From Clostridium neonatale (GTDB lineage Bacteria; Bacillota; Clostridia; Clostridiales; Clostridiaceae): 64,000 nucleotides of DNA. The DNA is taken from positions 2,113,743-2,177,742 of the forward strand of contig NZ_LN890328.1 in the NCBI RefSeq assembly GCF_001458595.1, in the 5' to 3' direction. The notes under the pieces were generated by a model. The model had not been told where the DNA came from. It worked only from the letters and a program-made list of their open reading frames with translations, and searched no databases. A program made the translations under genes and the position numbers. Below are positions 26,798 through 36,236 of this stretch, one piece after another (within the stretch, counting starts at the first letter, position 1; the number at the start of each line of letters is the position of its first letter).

Positions 26798-27526
26798 CTA
26801 TACAAACTGTATATCTTCAATATCTAAATTGTATATTACATCTTTTCTCTCAACAATAACATTAACTTTTTTTATTAACTCTCTATCACTTATAACTTTT
26901 TGAAGCAGCTCTTTTGTAGCATTCATACAATATGGGTACTTAACACTCTTAAACATAGTGTAATCTCCAGATGTATCACCATAAGCATAGCTTTTTGATA
27001 AATCTATATCATATTTATCTACAAATTTTTGTATAGATTTTTCTTTGCTTTTACTGTCCCACATTGGAATAACTTCACCAGTATAAATATTATCTTCATT
27101 TACTATATAGTTAGCTCCAACATAGTCTGTAAATCCATATTTTTTAGCCATTTCAGCTACCATTTCCGAAGGTGAACCTGAGATTATTATTAAGGTATGA
27201 TTATTATCTTTATGCCATTTAATTCTATCTCGTGTAAAAGTGTAAACTCTATCACCTTTTTGTTCTACTATTTTCTTAGCTATATACTCCATTTGGCTCT
27301 TTTCTAAACCTTTAATTGATTCAATATAAATATCTGTCATTTTCAAAAGATAATCATCATAATCGCCCTGCCTCTTATCCCATTTTAAATAATCTGGCCT
27401 AACATCATTATACCATCTTTCAGTCTCTATTATTTCATACTTAACCATCTTTTTGAATATTTCTGTTATAAGCCCTTCTCTATATAGTGTTCCATCTAAA
27501 TCAAAAAATGCTGCTACATTTGACAT
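26798..27526 (-). CDS. HAD-superfamily IB hydrolase (SerB-like)
   Basis: 242-residue phosphatase-fold protein. Motif I FFDLDGTLY is at about 8-15, motif II is IIISGSP near 117, and motif III/IV is YGDTSGDYTMF near 190, all intact. The helical cap between motifs I and II fits subfamily IB, which includes phosphoserine phosphatase and related enzymes. Substrate not determined. It is the first gene of a two-gene unit with the exonuclease-like gene. Confidence 0.85.
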   Translation of the reverse strand: MSNVAAFFDLDGTLYREGLITEIFKKMVKYEIIETERWYNDVRPDYLKWDKRQGDYDDYLLKMTDIYIESIKGLEKSQMEYIAKKIVEQKGDRVYTFTRDRIKWHKDNNHTLIIISGSPSEMVAEMAKKYGFTDYVGANYIVNEDNIYTGEVIPMWDSKSKEKSIQKFVDKYDIDLSKSYAYGDTSGDYTMFKSVKYPYCMNATKELLQKVISDRELIKKVNVIVERKDVIYNLDIEDIQFV

Positions 27527-27694
27527 ATTTAATCACACCTTTCTTTTAATAATTTTAATAAGATGATTTATCTATAGTTTTATTATAATAAAAAGATTTA
27601 AAAATCTAGATTTTTTTAATATTTATTTTTATTCTACTATATTATATATATTAACATTAAGTATGGAACTACATATATTATAGTTTAACTATAT

Positions 27695-28231
27695 TTATTC
27701 AATAAATGTGTAAATCTCACTTATATCTTTTCTTATCTTTTTTCTAACTTCAGTATTTTCTGGATATCCAATAGAAATTACTAATCTTATTCTTTTAGTT
27801 TTATTTAATTTTAAAAGTTTTTTTAAAGCTTTTTCATTAAACCATCCAAGAATACAAGTACCAAGTCCAAGCTCCTCTGCCTGAAGACATATATGTTCAG
27901 TAGAAATCCCAATATCAACAGATCTATAATCTTGATTCTTTACTAGTTCTCCTGTCCTTGAAGTGATATTTCCATTTTCTTCAACAACTACAATAAAAGC
28001 TGGACATTCTTCTGTAAACTTGTTCATAATCTTGTCCCTTATGCACTCAGAAACCTTAAGAGACATTTCTTTATTATTTACTATTAAAAAGTGCCAAGGC
28101 TGACTATTACATGCTGATGGAGCTAATCTAGCTGCTTCTATACATTGTATTATTTTTTCTTTTTCTACAGCTTTATTTAAATATTTTCTACAGCTTTGTC
28201 TTCTAGAAACCAATTCAAAAAAACTTTCCAT
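27695..28231 (-). CDS. Nitroreductase-family flavoprotein
   Basis: 178-residue FMN-dependent oxidoreductase. FMN-contact motifs of the family are RRQSCRKYL near residue 9, APSACNSQPWHF near 38, and EELGLGTCILGWF near 118. The chosen ATG has AAGGA seven bases upstream; the frame continues 15 codons further up but into a palindromic operator-like site. Likely reduces nitro or quinone compounds with NAD(P)H; physiological substrate unknown. Confidence 0.88.
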   Translation of the reverse strand: MESFFELVSRRQSCRKYLNKAVEKEKIIQCIEAARLAPSACNSQPWHFLIVNNKEMSLKVSECIRDKIMNKFTEECPAFIVVVEENGNITSRTGELVKNQDYRSVDIGISTEHICLQAEELGLGTCILGWFNEKALKKLLKLNKTKRIRLVISIGYPENTEVRKKIRKDISEIYTFIE

Positions 28232-28269
28232 ATTTATTCCTTCCATTCTCTTCTTAATATGACAATCCC

Positions 28270-28285
28270 ATAACATATATGTTAT
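28270..28285. promoter_or_regulatory. Perfect 16-bp palindrome upstream of the nitroreductase gene
   Basis: ATAACATATATGTTAT, centred about 45 bases before the start codon. Its position suits a repressor operator, for example of a MarR- or HxlR-like redox regulator; no regulator gene is adjacent. Confidence 0.5.
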
Positions 28286-28334
28286 ATATGATTTTAAATT
28301 TAGTCAACATATCTTTATTTTATCTATAATAATA

Positions 28335-28373
28335 AGGCTTCATTTCTTTTAACAATTCGAAGAAATGAAGCCT
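28335..28373 (-). terminator. Hairpin terminator after the AI-2E-type transporter gene
   Basis: AGGCTTCATTTCTT pairs with AAGAAATGAAGCCT around an 11-base loop. The downstream T-run is weak. Confidence 0.7.
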
Positions 28374-28383
28374 GTTAATATTT

Positions 28384-29523
28384 TCACTTTTTCTTACTAA
28401 ATATATTTGGATTTTTATTTTTAAAATTACTTACCATTCTAGAATAATATATATTTATAGTTGCCATAGTAGGTGATGCCAAAAGCATTCCTATGGTTCC
28501 AAAGAATCCTCCACCAACAATTACAGCGAATATAATTCCAAAAGCACTTACCCCCACTTTTTTCCCTATAAGTTTTGGATCAAGATACCATGCATCAAAT
28601 TGTTGTATAGCTAGTAATAATAAAAATACCACAATTGCTTTTATCGGTGAAACAAAAACTGTTACTAAAGCACCTACTATTTCACCTATTAAAGGCCCAA
28701 AATAAGGTATCATATTAGTTATCCCAACAACTACTGCTATAAGTATAGCATAAGGTGCATCTATAATTATTAATCCTACAAACGCTATTATAGCTATTAT
28801 TAAAGAGTCTACAGCTTTTATCCCAATATATCTTCCTATCATTTTATGATAAGTATTTAGTACGCTTAATATATTATTTGCGGCCTTTTCTTTAAAAATC
28901 ATATATATTATTATTTTTGCATTGTTCAATAATTTTTCTTTATCTATCAAAACATAAATTGATATTAAAAATCCCAATAATAATTTAACTAAATTAGCCG
29001 TTATTGAAAACACTGAAGATATTGAATTTTGTAATAACACAATTGTAAAATTACTAATTTTCGTAAATATCATATCTACCTTTTCAATAAAAGCTCCCTG
29101 TGTAATAAACTCATTTAATTGATAATTTTGAAATATTGTATCTGACCAATTTTGAATTTTTTCTATATATGATGGTATTTCAGAACTCATATTAACTATA
29201 CTTTCAATCAAACTTGGTATTGTAAAAAATAATGCAATAAAAATTAGTGCTGCCAACAAGCAATATGTAATTGATATTGATATCGCCCTATTAAATTTTA
29301 GTTTTTTTTCAAATAAATTCACTACTGGATTTAAGATATAAGCACATACTAAAGCATATATAAATGGTGATATAATAGATACAAAGTTCTTTATTATATT
29401 AAAGAAATAATTATAATTGTCTATTATCTTATATGTTATAATGGCTATCAAAGCCAAAATAAATATATCAAAATATTTATTATTTTTGTTTATCGTCACT
29501 TCTCTATTCTTCATTCCTTTCAT
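28384..29523 (-). CDS. AI-2E/PerM family membrane protein
   Basis: 379-residue integral membrane protein of the former DUF20 family (YtvI/PerM/TqsA-like). About eight helices are predicted, with a polar stretch around residues 100-150. The family segment ITNMIPYFGPLIGEIVGA lies near 275, and YLDPKLIGKKVGVS follows. Relatives export autoinducer-2 or act as ion antiporters; the substrate here is unknown. The start is uncertain: an ATG three codons downstream is equally likely, and neither has an ideal ribosome binding site. Confidence 0.85.
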   Translation of the reverse strand: MKGMKNREVTINKNNKYFDIFILALIAIITYKIIDNYNYFFNIIKNFVSIISPFIYALVCAYILNPVVNLFEKKLKFNRAISISITYCLLAALIFIALFFTIPSLIESIVNMSSEIPSYIEKIQNWSDTIFQNYQLNEFITQGAFIEKVDMIFTKISNFTIVLLQNSISSVFSITANLVKLLLGFLISIYVLIDKEKLLNNAKIIIYMIFKEKAANNILSVLNTYHKMIGRYIGIKAVDSLIIAIIAFVGLIIIDAPYAILIAVVVGITNMIPYFGPLIGEIVGALVTVFVSPIKAIVVFLLLLAIQQFDAWYLDPKLIGKKVGVSAFGIIFAVIVGGGFFGTIGMLLASPTMATINIYYSRMVSNFKNKNPNIFSKKK

Positions 29524-30004
29524 AATATAATAAAAATCGATTTATGTTATTATATCACACATGATTTATTTGGTTTGCTATATAATTATTAATTTTTTAT
29601 TAATGATTTTCTTTATTGTGCAATTGCTTCTAATGTTATAATTATATCCTCTAATAAGACTTTAAATCATTATTTTCTAATATTATATTAATATAGCAAA
29701 ACCAGATTACATAATAATTCGTCTTTAAAATCTCCTAAATATTCGAAATAACAATCATCATAAATCAATTATTTAACGCGTATAAATATGTATTAAAATA
29801 ATGTTGTTATCATTTTCCTAAAAATATCCACTTTTATGTAATTACATATCATTTATAATAATCAAATTGTAGACATAACAACATTTATTTAAAACATTTG
29901 TACATATAATTAAATATGTATAATATCCCCAAGAATCCATATTAAGTTTATCCATAAGAATATACATAATCATGCAAATCATAAAATTACTATCTAATGT
30001 ATAG
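29524..30004. other. Long AT-rich intergenic region, no supported gene
   Basis: About 480 bases. One 26-codon minus-strand frame (29688-29768, TTG start) has protein-like composition but no ribosome binding site, so it is not called. No riboswitch or tRNA seen. Confidence 0.5.
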
Positions 30005-30041
30005 CAAAGAGGTTATACATAAAATATGCATAACCTCTTTG
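30005..30041 (-). terminator. Intrinsic terminator of argS
   Basis: CAAAGAGGTTAT pairs with ATAACCTCTTTG; the stem is extended by ACAT/ATGT-like pairs. It lies eight bases past the argS stop. Confidence 0.85.
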
Positions 30042-30048
30042 TTATATA

Positions 30049-31740
30049 TTACATTTTTTCAACCACATCTATACCTAGTAATTCTAATCCATTTTTAATT
30101 ACTTGTAAGCTTGCTTTAACTAAAGCTAATCTTGTAGCCTTTAAATCCTCATCTTCTAAATTTAATACTGAATGTGCATTGTAGAATTTATTGAATCCTT
30201 TTGCCACTTCAATAACATATCTAGTTAATATAGATGGCTCTAACTTTTCTAATGCCAATGCTATCATATTATTGAAATTAGCAATACTCTTAACTAATTC
30301 AAATTCTTCTTTTGAACTTAACTTGCTATAATCTACAGTTCCTTTTGTTTCACCTGCTCTATTAATTATGCTGTTTCCTCTAGCATATGAATATTGTACA
30401 TATGGACCTGTTTCACCTTCAAATGATAAAATTTCCTTCCAGTCAAATACAATATCTTTTTCTCTTGAATTCTTAAGATAAGTGAATACAACAGCTCCAA
30501 CACCGATTTTCTTAGCAACTTCCTCTTTATTTTCAAGATCTGGATTCTTTTCATTGATAACTTCCACAGTCTTTTCTACGGCTTCTCTTAATAAATCATC
30601 AAGTAAAACTATTGAACCATTTCTAGTTGAAAGCTTTCTATCTGCAAACTTAACTAATCCAAAGCCTACATGAACACAGTCTTTTGCCCATTCATGACCT
30701 GCAAGATCTAACACTTTAAATACTTGTTTAAAATGAAGTGCTTGTGGAGTACCAACTACATATACACATTTATAGAAATCATAAGTCTTCTTTCTGTACA
30801 TAGCAGCTGCTAAGTCTCTTGTTGCATATATTGAAGCACCATCAGCTTTTAAAACTATGCATGGAGGCATATTATAATCTTCAAGCATAACAACTTGTGC
30901 TCCATTACTTTCTACAAGTAATTTCTTTTCTTTTAATTCTTTAACAACGGCATCCATTTTATCATTGTAGAATGCTTCTCCATTTAATGAATCAAATTTA
31001 ACACCTAATATATCATATACTCTTTGGAATTCTTTTAAGCTTAACTCTCTAAATCTAGTCCAAAGTTTAGTTACTCTTTCTTCTCCATCTTCTAAAGCTT
31101 TAAAGTTTGCTCTTGCTTCATCTTCCAAACTTGGGTCTTTTTCTGCTTCTTCATGGAATTTAACATATATTCTTAATAGTTCATCTATAGGGGCCTCTTC
31201 TAAAGCCTCTTCATCAACCCATCTGTCATATGCTGATATAAGCTTACCAAATTGTGTTCCCCAGTCTCCTAAATGGTTTAATCCTACTGTGTTATATCCT
31301 TCTTTCTTAAACATCTTATATAAAGAGTTACCAATTGCTGTAGTAAATAAATGACCTACATGGAATGGCTTAGCTATATTAGGTGAAGAATATTCAACAC
31401 ATACTGTTTTTCCTTCTCCCACATTAGATGAACCATAACTATCACCTTCTTGTAACACTTTTTCAATTGTATTTTTTGCAAATACACCTTTATCTACAAA
31501 AAAGTTTAAATATGGTCCTAAATTTTCTATTCTTTCAAAGCCATCCGTAGACATAGCATTCTTTAATTCTTCTGCTATCATATTAGGAGCTTTTCTCATA
31601 ACCTTTGATAATTGGAAACATGGGAATGCATAATCACCCATTTCTGGCTTTGGTGGTATTTCTATTAATTTTTCTATTGTTTCACTATCTAAGTCAACAT
31701 GATTTTTTATAAGTTCTGAAACTTTAGCTTTATAATCCAT
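30049..31740 (-). CDS. argS: Arginyl-tRNA synthetase
   Basis: 563-residue class I synthetase charging arginine. The N-terminal tRNA D-loop-binding domain covers about 1-90. The HIGH-type motif is PFHVGHL near residue 127. The KMSKS-like region is KLSTRNG near 366, the modified form seen in ArgRS. The C-terminal anticodon-binding helical domain ends in the usual GLELLGIDVVEKM. The ATG at 31740 has AAGGAGG upstream; an open extension of 13 codons crosses repeat sequence and is rejected. Expression is controlled by a T-box leader at 31911. Confidence 0.96.
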   Translation of the reverse strand: MDYKAKVSELIKNHVDLDSETIEKLIEIPPKPEMGDYAFPCFQLSKVMRKAPNMIAEELKNAMSTDGFERIENLGPYLNFFVDKGVFAKNTIEKVLQEGDSYGSSNVGEGKTVCVEYSSPNIAKPFHVGHLFTTAIGNSLYKMFKKEGYNTVGLNHLGDWGTQFGKLISAYDRWVDEEALEEAPIDELLRIYVKFHEEAEKDPSLEDEARANFKALEDGEERVTKLWTRFRELSLKEFQRVYDILGVKFDSLNGEAFYNDKMDAVVKELKEKKLLVESNGAQVVMLEDYNMPPCIVLKADGASIYATRDLAAAMYRKKTYDFYKCVYVVGTPQALHFKQVFKVLDLAGHEWAKDCVHVGFGLVKFADRKLSTRNGSIVLLDDLLREAVEKTVEVINEKNPDLENKEEVAKKIGVGAVVFTYLKNSREKDIVFDWKEILSFEGETGPYVQYSYARGNSIINRAGETKGTVDYSKLSSKEEFELVKSIANFNNMIALALEKLEPSILTRYVIEVAKGFNKFYNAHSVLNLEDEDLKATRLALVKASLQVIKNGLELLGIDVVEKM

Positions 31741-31754
31741 AAAATCCTCCTTAA

Positions 31755-31786
31755 ACAATTCACAATTCACAATGCACAATTCACAG
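31755..31786. repeat. Short degenerate repeat array (ACAATTC units)
   Basis: Four imperfect tandem copies of a CACAATT-type unit directly upstream of the argS ribosome binding site. The same unit family recurs in spacers of the pyrimidine operon. Confidence 0.7.
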
Positions 31787-31910
31787 TTTAGGATAAAATC
31801 ACTATGTGATTTTCTATTTTTATTATCTAATACTTAACAATGCTAAACTAAAATAATTCCTTTCTGATTTTTGTATAATGTTCTATGTGATTATATTTTT
31901 AATTTTTTAT

Positions 31911-32165
31911 ATAAAAAAATCATCTCTTATAAACAAAGAGACGATTAAATCGCGGTACCACTCTCATTGTATTTTACCTTACGTAAAATACCACTCAACA
32001 TTTAACGCATGTTTATCTGCGATCATTTAATATAACTTTACCAAATGATTTCTCAAAGGCTCTCTTCCTTTATTCTATTCTATAGGACTTCCACCATAGC
32101 TCCTACTCGCTTAAGACATCAAATAAAGTACTCTTCTTTTCTTAGAATTTTTCTATATTAATCTT
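31911..32165 (-). promoter_or_regulatory. T-box riboswitch controlling argS
   Basis: The T-box sequence AGAGTGGTACCGCG is at 31951-31964 on the minus strand, followed by a terminator (ATCGTCTCTT paired with AAGAGATGAT, then seven T). Upstream stem I has the AGTA-containing specifier loop region, a GGTGGAAGTCC distal loop and a likely AGA (arginine) specifier at about 32061-32065. Uncharged tRNA-Arg would stabilise the antiterminator and raise argS expression. The specifier assignment is by hand-folding and less certain than the T-box itself. Confidence 0.93.
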
Positions 32166-32170
32166 CATAC

Positions 32171-32199
32171 ATTATACGAATATAATTAAAATTTGTCAA
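32171..32199 (-). promoter_or_regulatory. Sigma-A promoter of the argS T-box transcript
   Basis: TTGACA (32194-32199) and TATAAT (32171-32176), both perfect, with a 17-base spacer. The -35 element contains the TGA stop codon of the upstream protease gene. Confidence 0.9.
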
Positions 32200-32840
32200 C
32201 TAAATACTATAAGATTTACAATATTAGATAACCATCTTATGACTAAATTTGCAGGTGCTGATATAATATTTCCCGCAAAATATACTGCTCCAATCAATAA
32301 TAGTGGTCTAATCTGCCATAACTTCTCTTCAATATTATTTAGCCCTCCTCTAAAAAGATCTTTTAAAGCATGAAATCCATCAAATCCAGGTATAGGCAAC
32401 AAATTAAAAAATCCAAGAAGAACATTAAGAGTTATCACTTCATTTATCATATCATAAAAAACATTAATAGCACTGTTTTGTGACATATTTATATCCACAT
32501 ATTTTAAAAAGAATGCAAAAATAATCGTAAAAAGTATACTTGTTAGAAAATTAGCAATCGGCCCTGCAATACTAACCCAGAAGTCATCTCTATAATAATT
32601 TCTATATGCTGATGGATTAGTCCTGACTGGTTTTGCCCATCCAAATCCGAATATTATTATCATTAAAAATCCAACTGGTTCAATGTGATTTGCTGGATTT
32701 AAAGTAAGTCTACCTTCATATCGTGGAGTATCATCTCCTAATTTATCTGCCACAAACGCATGTGCAAACTCATGAAATGCAAATGCAATTAATATAGCTG
32801 GTATCATTATTGCTTTATCATAAATATTAAAATTCCCCAT
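32196..32840 (-). CDS. Site-2 protease family (M50) membrane metalloprotease
   Basis: 214-residue integral membrane zinc protease. The metal motif HEFAH lies at about 23-27 in the first helix, and the second motif NLLPIPGFDG near 147 supplies the third ligand. About five helices are predicted. It belongs to the short YwhC-like branch without PDZ or CBS domains. AGGAGGAATA precedes the ATG. The substrate is unknown; relatives cleave anti-sigma factors or other transmembrane proteins. Confidence 0.9.
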   Translation of the reverse strand: MGNFNIYDKAIMIPAILIAFAFHEFAHAFVADKLGDDTPRYEGRLTLNPANHIEPVGFLMIIIFGFGWAKPVRTNPSAYRNYYRDDFWVSIAGPIANFLTSILFTIIFAFFLKYVDINMSQNSAINVFYDMINEVITLNVLLGFFNLLPIPGFDGFHALKDLFRGGLNNIEEKLWQIRPLLLIGAVYFAGNIISAPANLVIRWLSNIVNLIVFS

Positions 32841-32877
32841 TATTCCTCCTCATAAAAATTAATATATAAAATTATAG

Positions 32878-32914
32878 ATGAAAGCAAATTTTAAAAACTA
32901 ATTTTGCTTTCATC
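32878..32914 (-). terminator. Intrinsic terminator of the propeller-like gene
   Basis: GATGAAAGCAAATT pairs with ATTTTGCTTTCATC around a short loop. Confidence 0.8.
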
Positions 32915-32931
32915 TATTGTCATTAATCAAA

Positions 32932-33969
32932 CTATTTATTTTCTTCTAAATCCATGTATTTTAGATTTCCATTATTATCGACAGTTGCTATGAAGTCCTC
33001 TTTTATTTCAATAAGCTTTCCTTCATATTCAACTTCTTTTCCTGTCATTAAGTTTTTAACTTTTCCCTCTAAATTATGATTTATTAATATTTCACTTTTT
33101 TCATTAAAATACAAATCATTTTTATTAACTACATCTTCCAGGTCAATTTTCTTCCATGTTGAAGTATCTTCTTCAGGTTTTCCATAAGTTATACTTGATA
33201 CTTTTTCACCATCAAGTTCACCTATATAAACAACACCTTCTTTATCTATTCCGAGTAATGCCAAATTTTTATTTGAGTTAAATTCTAATCTATCGCTTGG
33301 ATTTGTTATATAGAACTTATTATTAATTCTATCTTCATAAACCAATCTATCTTCTCTTGGAATTACTTCTATATTTCCAAGAACGTCAGCTCTTATACTT
33401 TCTCTTGTCAACTTATCATTTCTATCAATTCTATAAAGAACACTCTTCATACTTCCTTTATAAACATCAATATAGTATACACCAGTAAGAACAGATGCAC
33501 TGATCTTATTTATTTCCATATTATCTTGATAGTCACATATTGTTTTAACTACAATTTCAGAATTATCTTTTGGATCATATGTAATAAGTTGAATAACATT
33601 TGTACCATCTTTCATTATCTTTTCAGCTATTATAAGTCTATTTCTGTCAGATAACCACTTATGATACATTATTTCTCCATTATCTTGCGTCACAACTTCT
33701 TGTATAGTACCACTTTTAGCTTCTTCAACAAATAATTTGCCATTTTCTACATATGTAAGATATTTTCCATTGAAAGATATTGTTATTTGTTCTGCAGTAC
33801 CTGGTACTGTTCCTTTAACATTTTCAGCTTTACCTTTATTTAAATCAAGATCTTCTGAATTAATATTTGAGGTGTGTTTAAATATAGTATTCTCTAATAC
33901 ATACAGTCCAGAAAATTGTAACATTACTGATAATATTCCCCAAACAATGAACTTTTTAAACATCTTCAT
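32932..33969 (-). CDS. Membrane-anchored protein with propeller-like repeats, unknown
   Basis: 345 residues: one N-terminal membrane anchor (about 7-27) and a long extracellular part. Repeating short beta segments (ISFNGKYLTYVENGKLFVEE, MYHKWLSDRNRLIIAEK, LYRIDRNDKLTRES, FYITNPSDRLEF) resemble TolB/DPP-IV-type propeller blades. I do not recognise a named family. It lies 19 bases downstream of the phosphodiester glycosidase gene and shares its transcript, which suggests a joint role at the cell surface. AAGGAG precedes the ATG. Confidence 0.7.
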   Translation of the reverse strand: MKMFKKFIVWGILSVMLQFSGLYVLENTIFKHTSNINSEDLDLNKGKAENVKGTVPGTAEQITISFNGKYLTYVENGKLFVEEAKSGTIQEVVTQDNGEIMYHKWLSDRNRLIIAEKIMKDGTNVIQLITYDPKDNSEIVVKTICDYQDNMEINKISASVLTGVYYIDVYKGSMKSVLYRIDRNDKLTRESIRADVLGNIEVIPREDRLVYEDRINNKFYITNPSDRLEFNSNKNLALLGIDKEGVVYIGELDGEKVSSITYGKPEEDTSTWKKIDLEDVVNKNDLYFNEKSEILINHNLEGKVKNLMTGKEVEYEGKLIEIKEDFIATVDNNGNLKYMDLEENK

Positions 33970-33988
33970 TATCTTCTCTCCTTAAAGT

Positions 33989-35026
33989 TTACTTAACAAT
34001 AATCGCTGATGGAATAGGTCTTTCTCCCATACTATTTGACGGATTATTTATTATTTCACCATCATAGTACATTGTAGTTGATTTTCCACCATCTAAATTT
34101 ATTGCATTATATGCACCTAATTTGTACATAACTTCTTGAAGTTCTGTTAATGAAGCACCCTTACTTCCAACAAGTGATCTTCCATCTATAACCAAAAGAA
34201 TTACTGCACCATCTAGTCTTTGACCTATGGCAGTTCTTGGTGCTATTCCCCATTCTACTCCAATCTTCGTCATTTTTCCATTAGATATTAAAACCGGGCC
34301 AAAACTTAAAGCTTCTTGCGCTCCAAATTCTCTTAATTCTTTTATAGAATAGTTTCCAACTATCATTTTTCCTTCTTTGGTGAAAGCTAGTAAATCAGTT
34401 TTACCCGTTTCTCCACCTATATCACTAAATACAATTCCTCCACCACTCATAATAAGTCCACTAGGTAACCCACCATTTCCTGTCCATTGTGCTGATGAAG
34501 ATGAGTCTGTAAATGCGCCTCCATTAATAGCAGCAACTGCATCATTATTTTGTGCAATTTGTGAAGTGGTTTCTCCTTCTGTTTTAAGTTTAGAACTATA
34601 GCCTACTTTTATTCTAGTTGGATCTTTTACTATAAGATAGTATCCAGTATACTTCCCGTTATCACTATTAAATACCTTTGCTTCAATTGTATCATCTTTA
34701 ATCGTTGGTATTTGTATATCCGAAACATTTGTAACTTCATTTACTTCAGTAGTAGTACCTTGTATTTCTGATATCTTTTCATCTGATAAAAAAGCTGTAG
34801 CCAGCCATTGATGACTCATGCTTGTCATAGCTGCACCTACCCATACTCTTTTTGCCTCTTCAAAGGGACCATAAAGTAGTATGAACGGAAATGTACAAGC
34901 AGTAAACACTGCTTCAAATATAAGAAAAGAAACAATTATCGAAAATAAATTCTTCTTATTTTTCTTTTTAACTTTTTTTATCTTCTTTTTTCCTTTTCTA
35001 TTTACATTCTTTCCATTTGTATTCAT
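33989..35026 (-). CDS. Phosphodiester glycosidase family (NAGPA domain) membrane protein
   Basis: 345 residues. A lysine-rich N-terminus (about 20 Lys/Arg in the first 26) precedes one membrane anchor (about 28-50), so the bulk is outside the cell. The NAGPA/DUF2233 domain covers about 130-345 and shows NGGAF, RTAIG, LVIDGRS and NLDGGKSTTMYY in the expected order. Members remove sugars from phosphodiester linkages; bacterial targets may be teichoic acids or exopolysaccharide. It is followed by the propeller-like gene as a two-gene operon. Confidence 0.87.
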   Translation of the reverse strand: MNTNGKNVNRKGKKKIKKVKKKNKKNLFSIIVSFLIFEAVFTACTFPFILLYGPFEEAKRVWVGAAMTSMSHQWLATAFLSDEKISEIQGTTTEVNEVTNVSDIQIPTIKDDTIEAKVFNSDNGKYTGYYLIVKDPTRIKVGYSSKLKTEGETTSQIAQNNDAVAAINGGAFTDSSSSAQWTGNGGLPSGLIMSGGGIVFSDIGGETGKTDLLAFTKEGKMIVGNYSIKELREFGAQEALSFGPVLISNGKMTKIGVEWGIAPRTAIGQRLDGAVILLVIDGRSLVGSKGASLTELQEVMYKLGAYNAINLDGGKSTTMYYDGEIINNPSNSMGERPIPSAIIVK

Positions 35027-35166
35027 ATTAATATCCTCTCTAAATTGTCTAATAAAAATATATTTCCGTATTTATTTATAACAAAATTAATTATATAATA
35101 CTTCATTATAAAACGCTAGAGTATATTTTTTATTATGATATAATTCCATATAGGAGGATATTTATT

Positions 35167-36144
35167 ATGGAATATGAAATTTTAACTTTACTAAAAAATG
35201 CTGAAGATTATATATCAGGTGAATATATAAGTACTAATTTGAATGTCTCACGAACTGCTATATGGAAACATATTAATAATCTAAAGAAAAAAGGCTATAT
35301 AATAGAAGGAATTTCAAATAAAGGGTATAAATTAATTTCAGAGCCAGATTTATTAACATCAAATTCTATTATTCCAAATTTAAAAACTAAAACAATAGGT
35401 AGAAATATAATTCACTTTGATTCTATAAATTCTACAAATATAAAAGCAAAAGAACTAGCTTCTAATGATCTTACTGATGGGAGCCTTATAATATCTGAGG
35501 AGCAGAATGGAGGAAGTGGACGTTTAGGCCGTAAATGGATTTCTCCTAAAGGTGGAATATGGTGCAGCTTAGTATTAAGACCTAATATTCCTCCAATTGA
35601 AGCACCAAAAGTGACTCAAATTGCAGCTGCTGCTGTATTTAAATCCTTAGAAGACTTAGGAATAAAATCCACTATAAAATGGCCTAATGATATACATATA
35701 GATGGAAAAAAACTTTGTGGAATTCTTGTTGAAATGAAAGGTGACATGGATGCCGTAGATTATTTAGTAGTTGGTACAGGCATAAATGTAAATATAGATT
35801 CTGATTTCTTTGATGATAATATTAGGAATATTGCTACTTCTTTAAAATCAAAATTTAATAGAGATTTTGATAGGAGTAAAATTATAGCTGGATATTTAAA
35901 TCATTTTGAAGAATTATATTTAGATTTTTTGAATAATTTAGATTTGAAGAAAACTATAGATATTTGTAGAGCTAATTCTATCATATTCGGTAAAAAAGCT
36001 AAATTGATAACTTATAATAGTGAAGAAATTGTTACTTGCTTGTCTTTATCTGACAGTGGCAATCTTATTGTTAAAGATAGTAATGGTAATGAAAAAACTG
36101 TTTTATCTGGTGAAATAACTTTTAACGGATTAAACAACAATTAA
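35167..36144 (+). CDS. birA: Bifunctional biotin ligase / biotin operon repressor
   Basis: 325-residue BirA. The N-terminal winged helix (about 1-65, with NVSRTAIWKHINNLKKKGY) binds DNA. The central catalytic domain has GGSGRLGRKW near residue 118 for ATP/biotin binding and KWPNDIHIDGKKLCGILVE near 180. A C-terminal SH3-like domain closes the chain. It attaches biotin to carboxylases and represses biotin genes. AGGAGG lies upstream of the ATG. The downstream terminator has been interrupted by an IS3-type element. Confidence 0.95.
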   Translation: MEYEILTLLKNAEDYISGEYISTNLNVSRTAIWKHINNLKKKGYIIEGISNKGYKLISEPDLLTSNSIIPNLKTKTIGRNIIHFDSINSTNIKAKELASNDLTDGSLIISEEQNGGSGRLGRKWISPKGGIWCSLVLRPNIPPIEAPKVTQIAAAAVFKSLEDLGIKSTIKWPNDIHIDGKKLCGILVEMKGDMDAVDYLVVGTGINVNIDSDFFDDNIRNIATSLKSKFNRDFDRSKIIAGYLNHFEELYLDFLNNLDLKKTIDICRANSIIFGKKAKLITYNSEEIVTCLSLSDSGNLIVKDSNGNEKTVLSGEITFNGLNNN

Positions 36145-36236
36145 ATTAAAAGGAATTGAATGTTCATAAGAACTGAGGTGACCCCAAAAAGTTAGACTTT
36201 TTAAGCGTAGCAGTTTTAATGGCTGCTACGCTATTT

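Noticed and set aside
29688..29768. 26-residue minus-strand frame with protein-like composition (YDDCYFEYLGDFKDELL)
   Set aside because: TTG start without a ribosome binding site and too short to judge; perhaps a gene remnant.
31741..31779. N-terminal extension of ArgS
   Set aside because: It translates repeat sequence and skips the strong AAGGAGG before the ATG at 31740.
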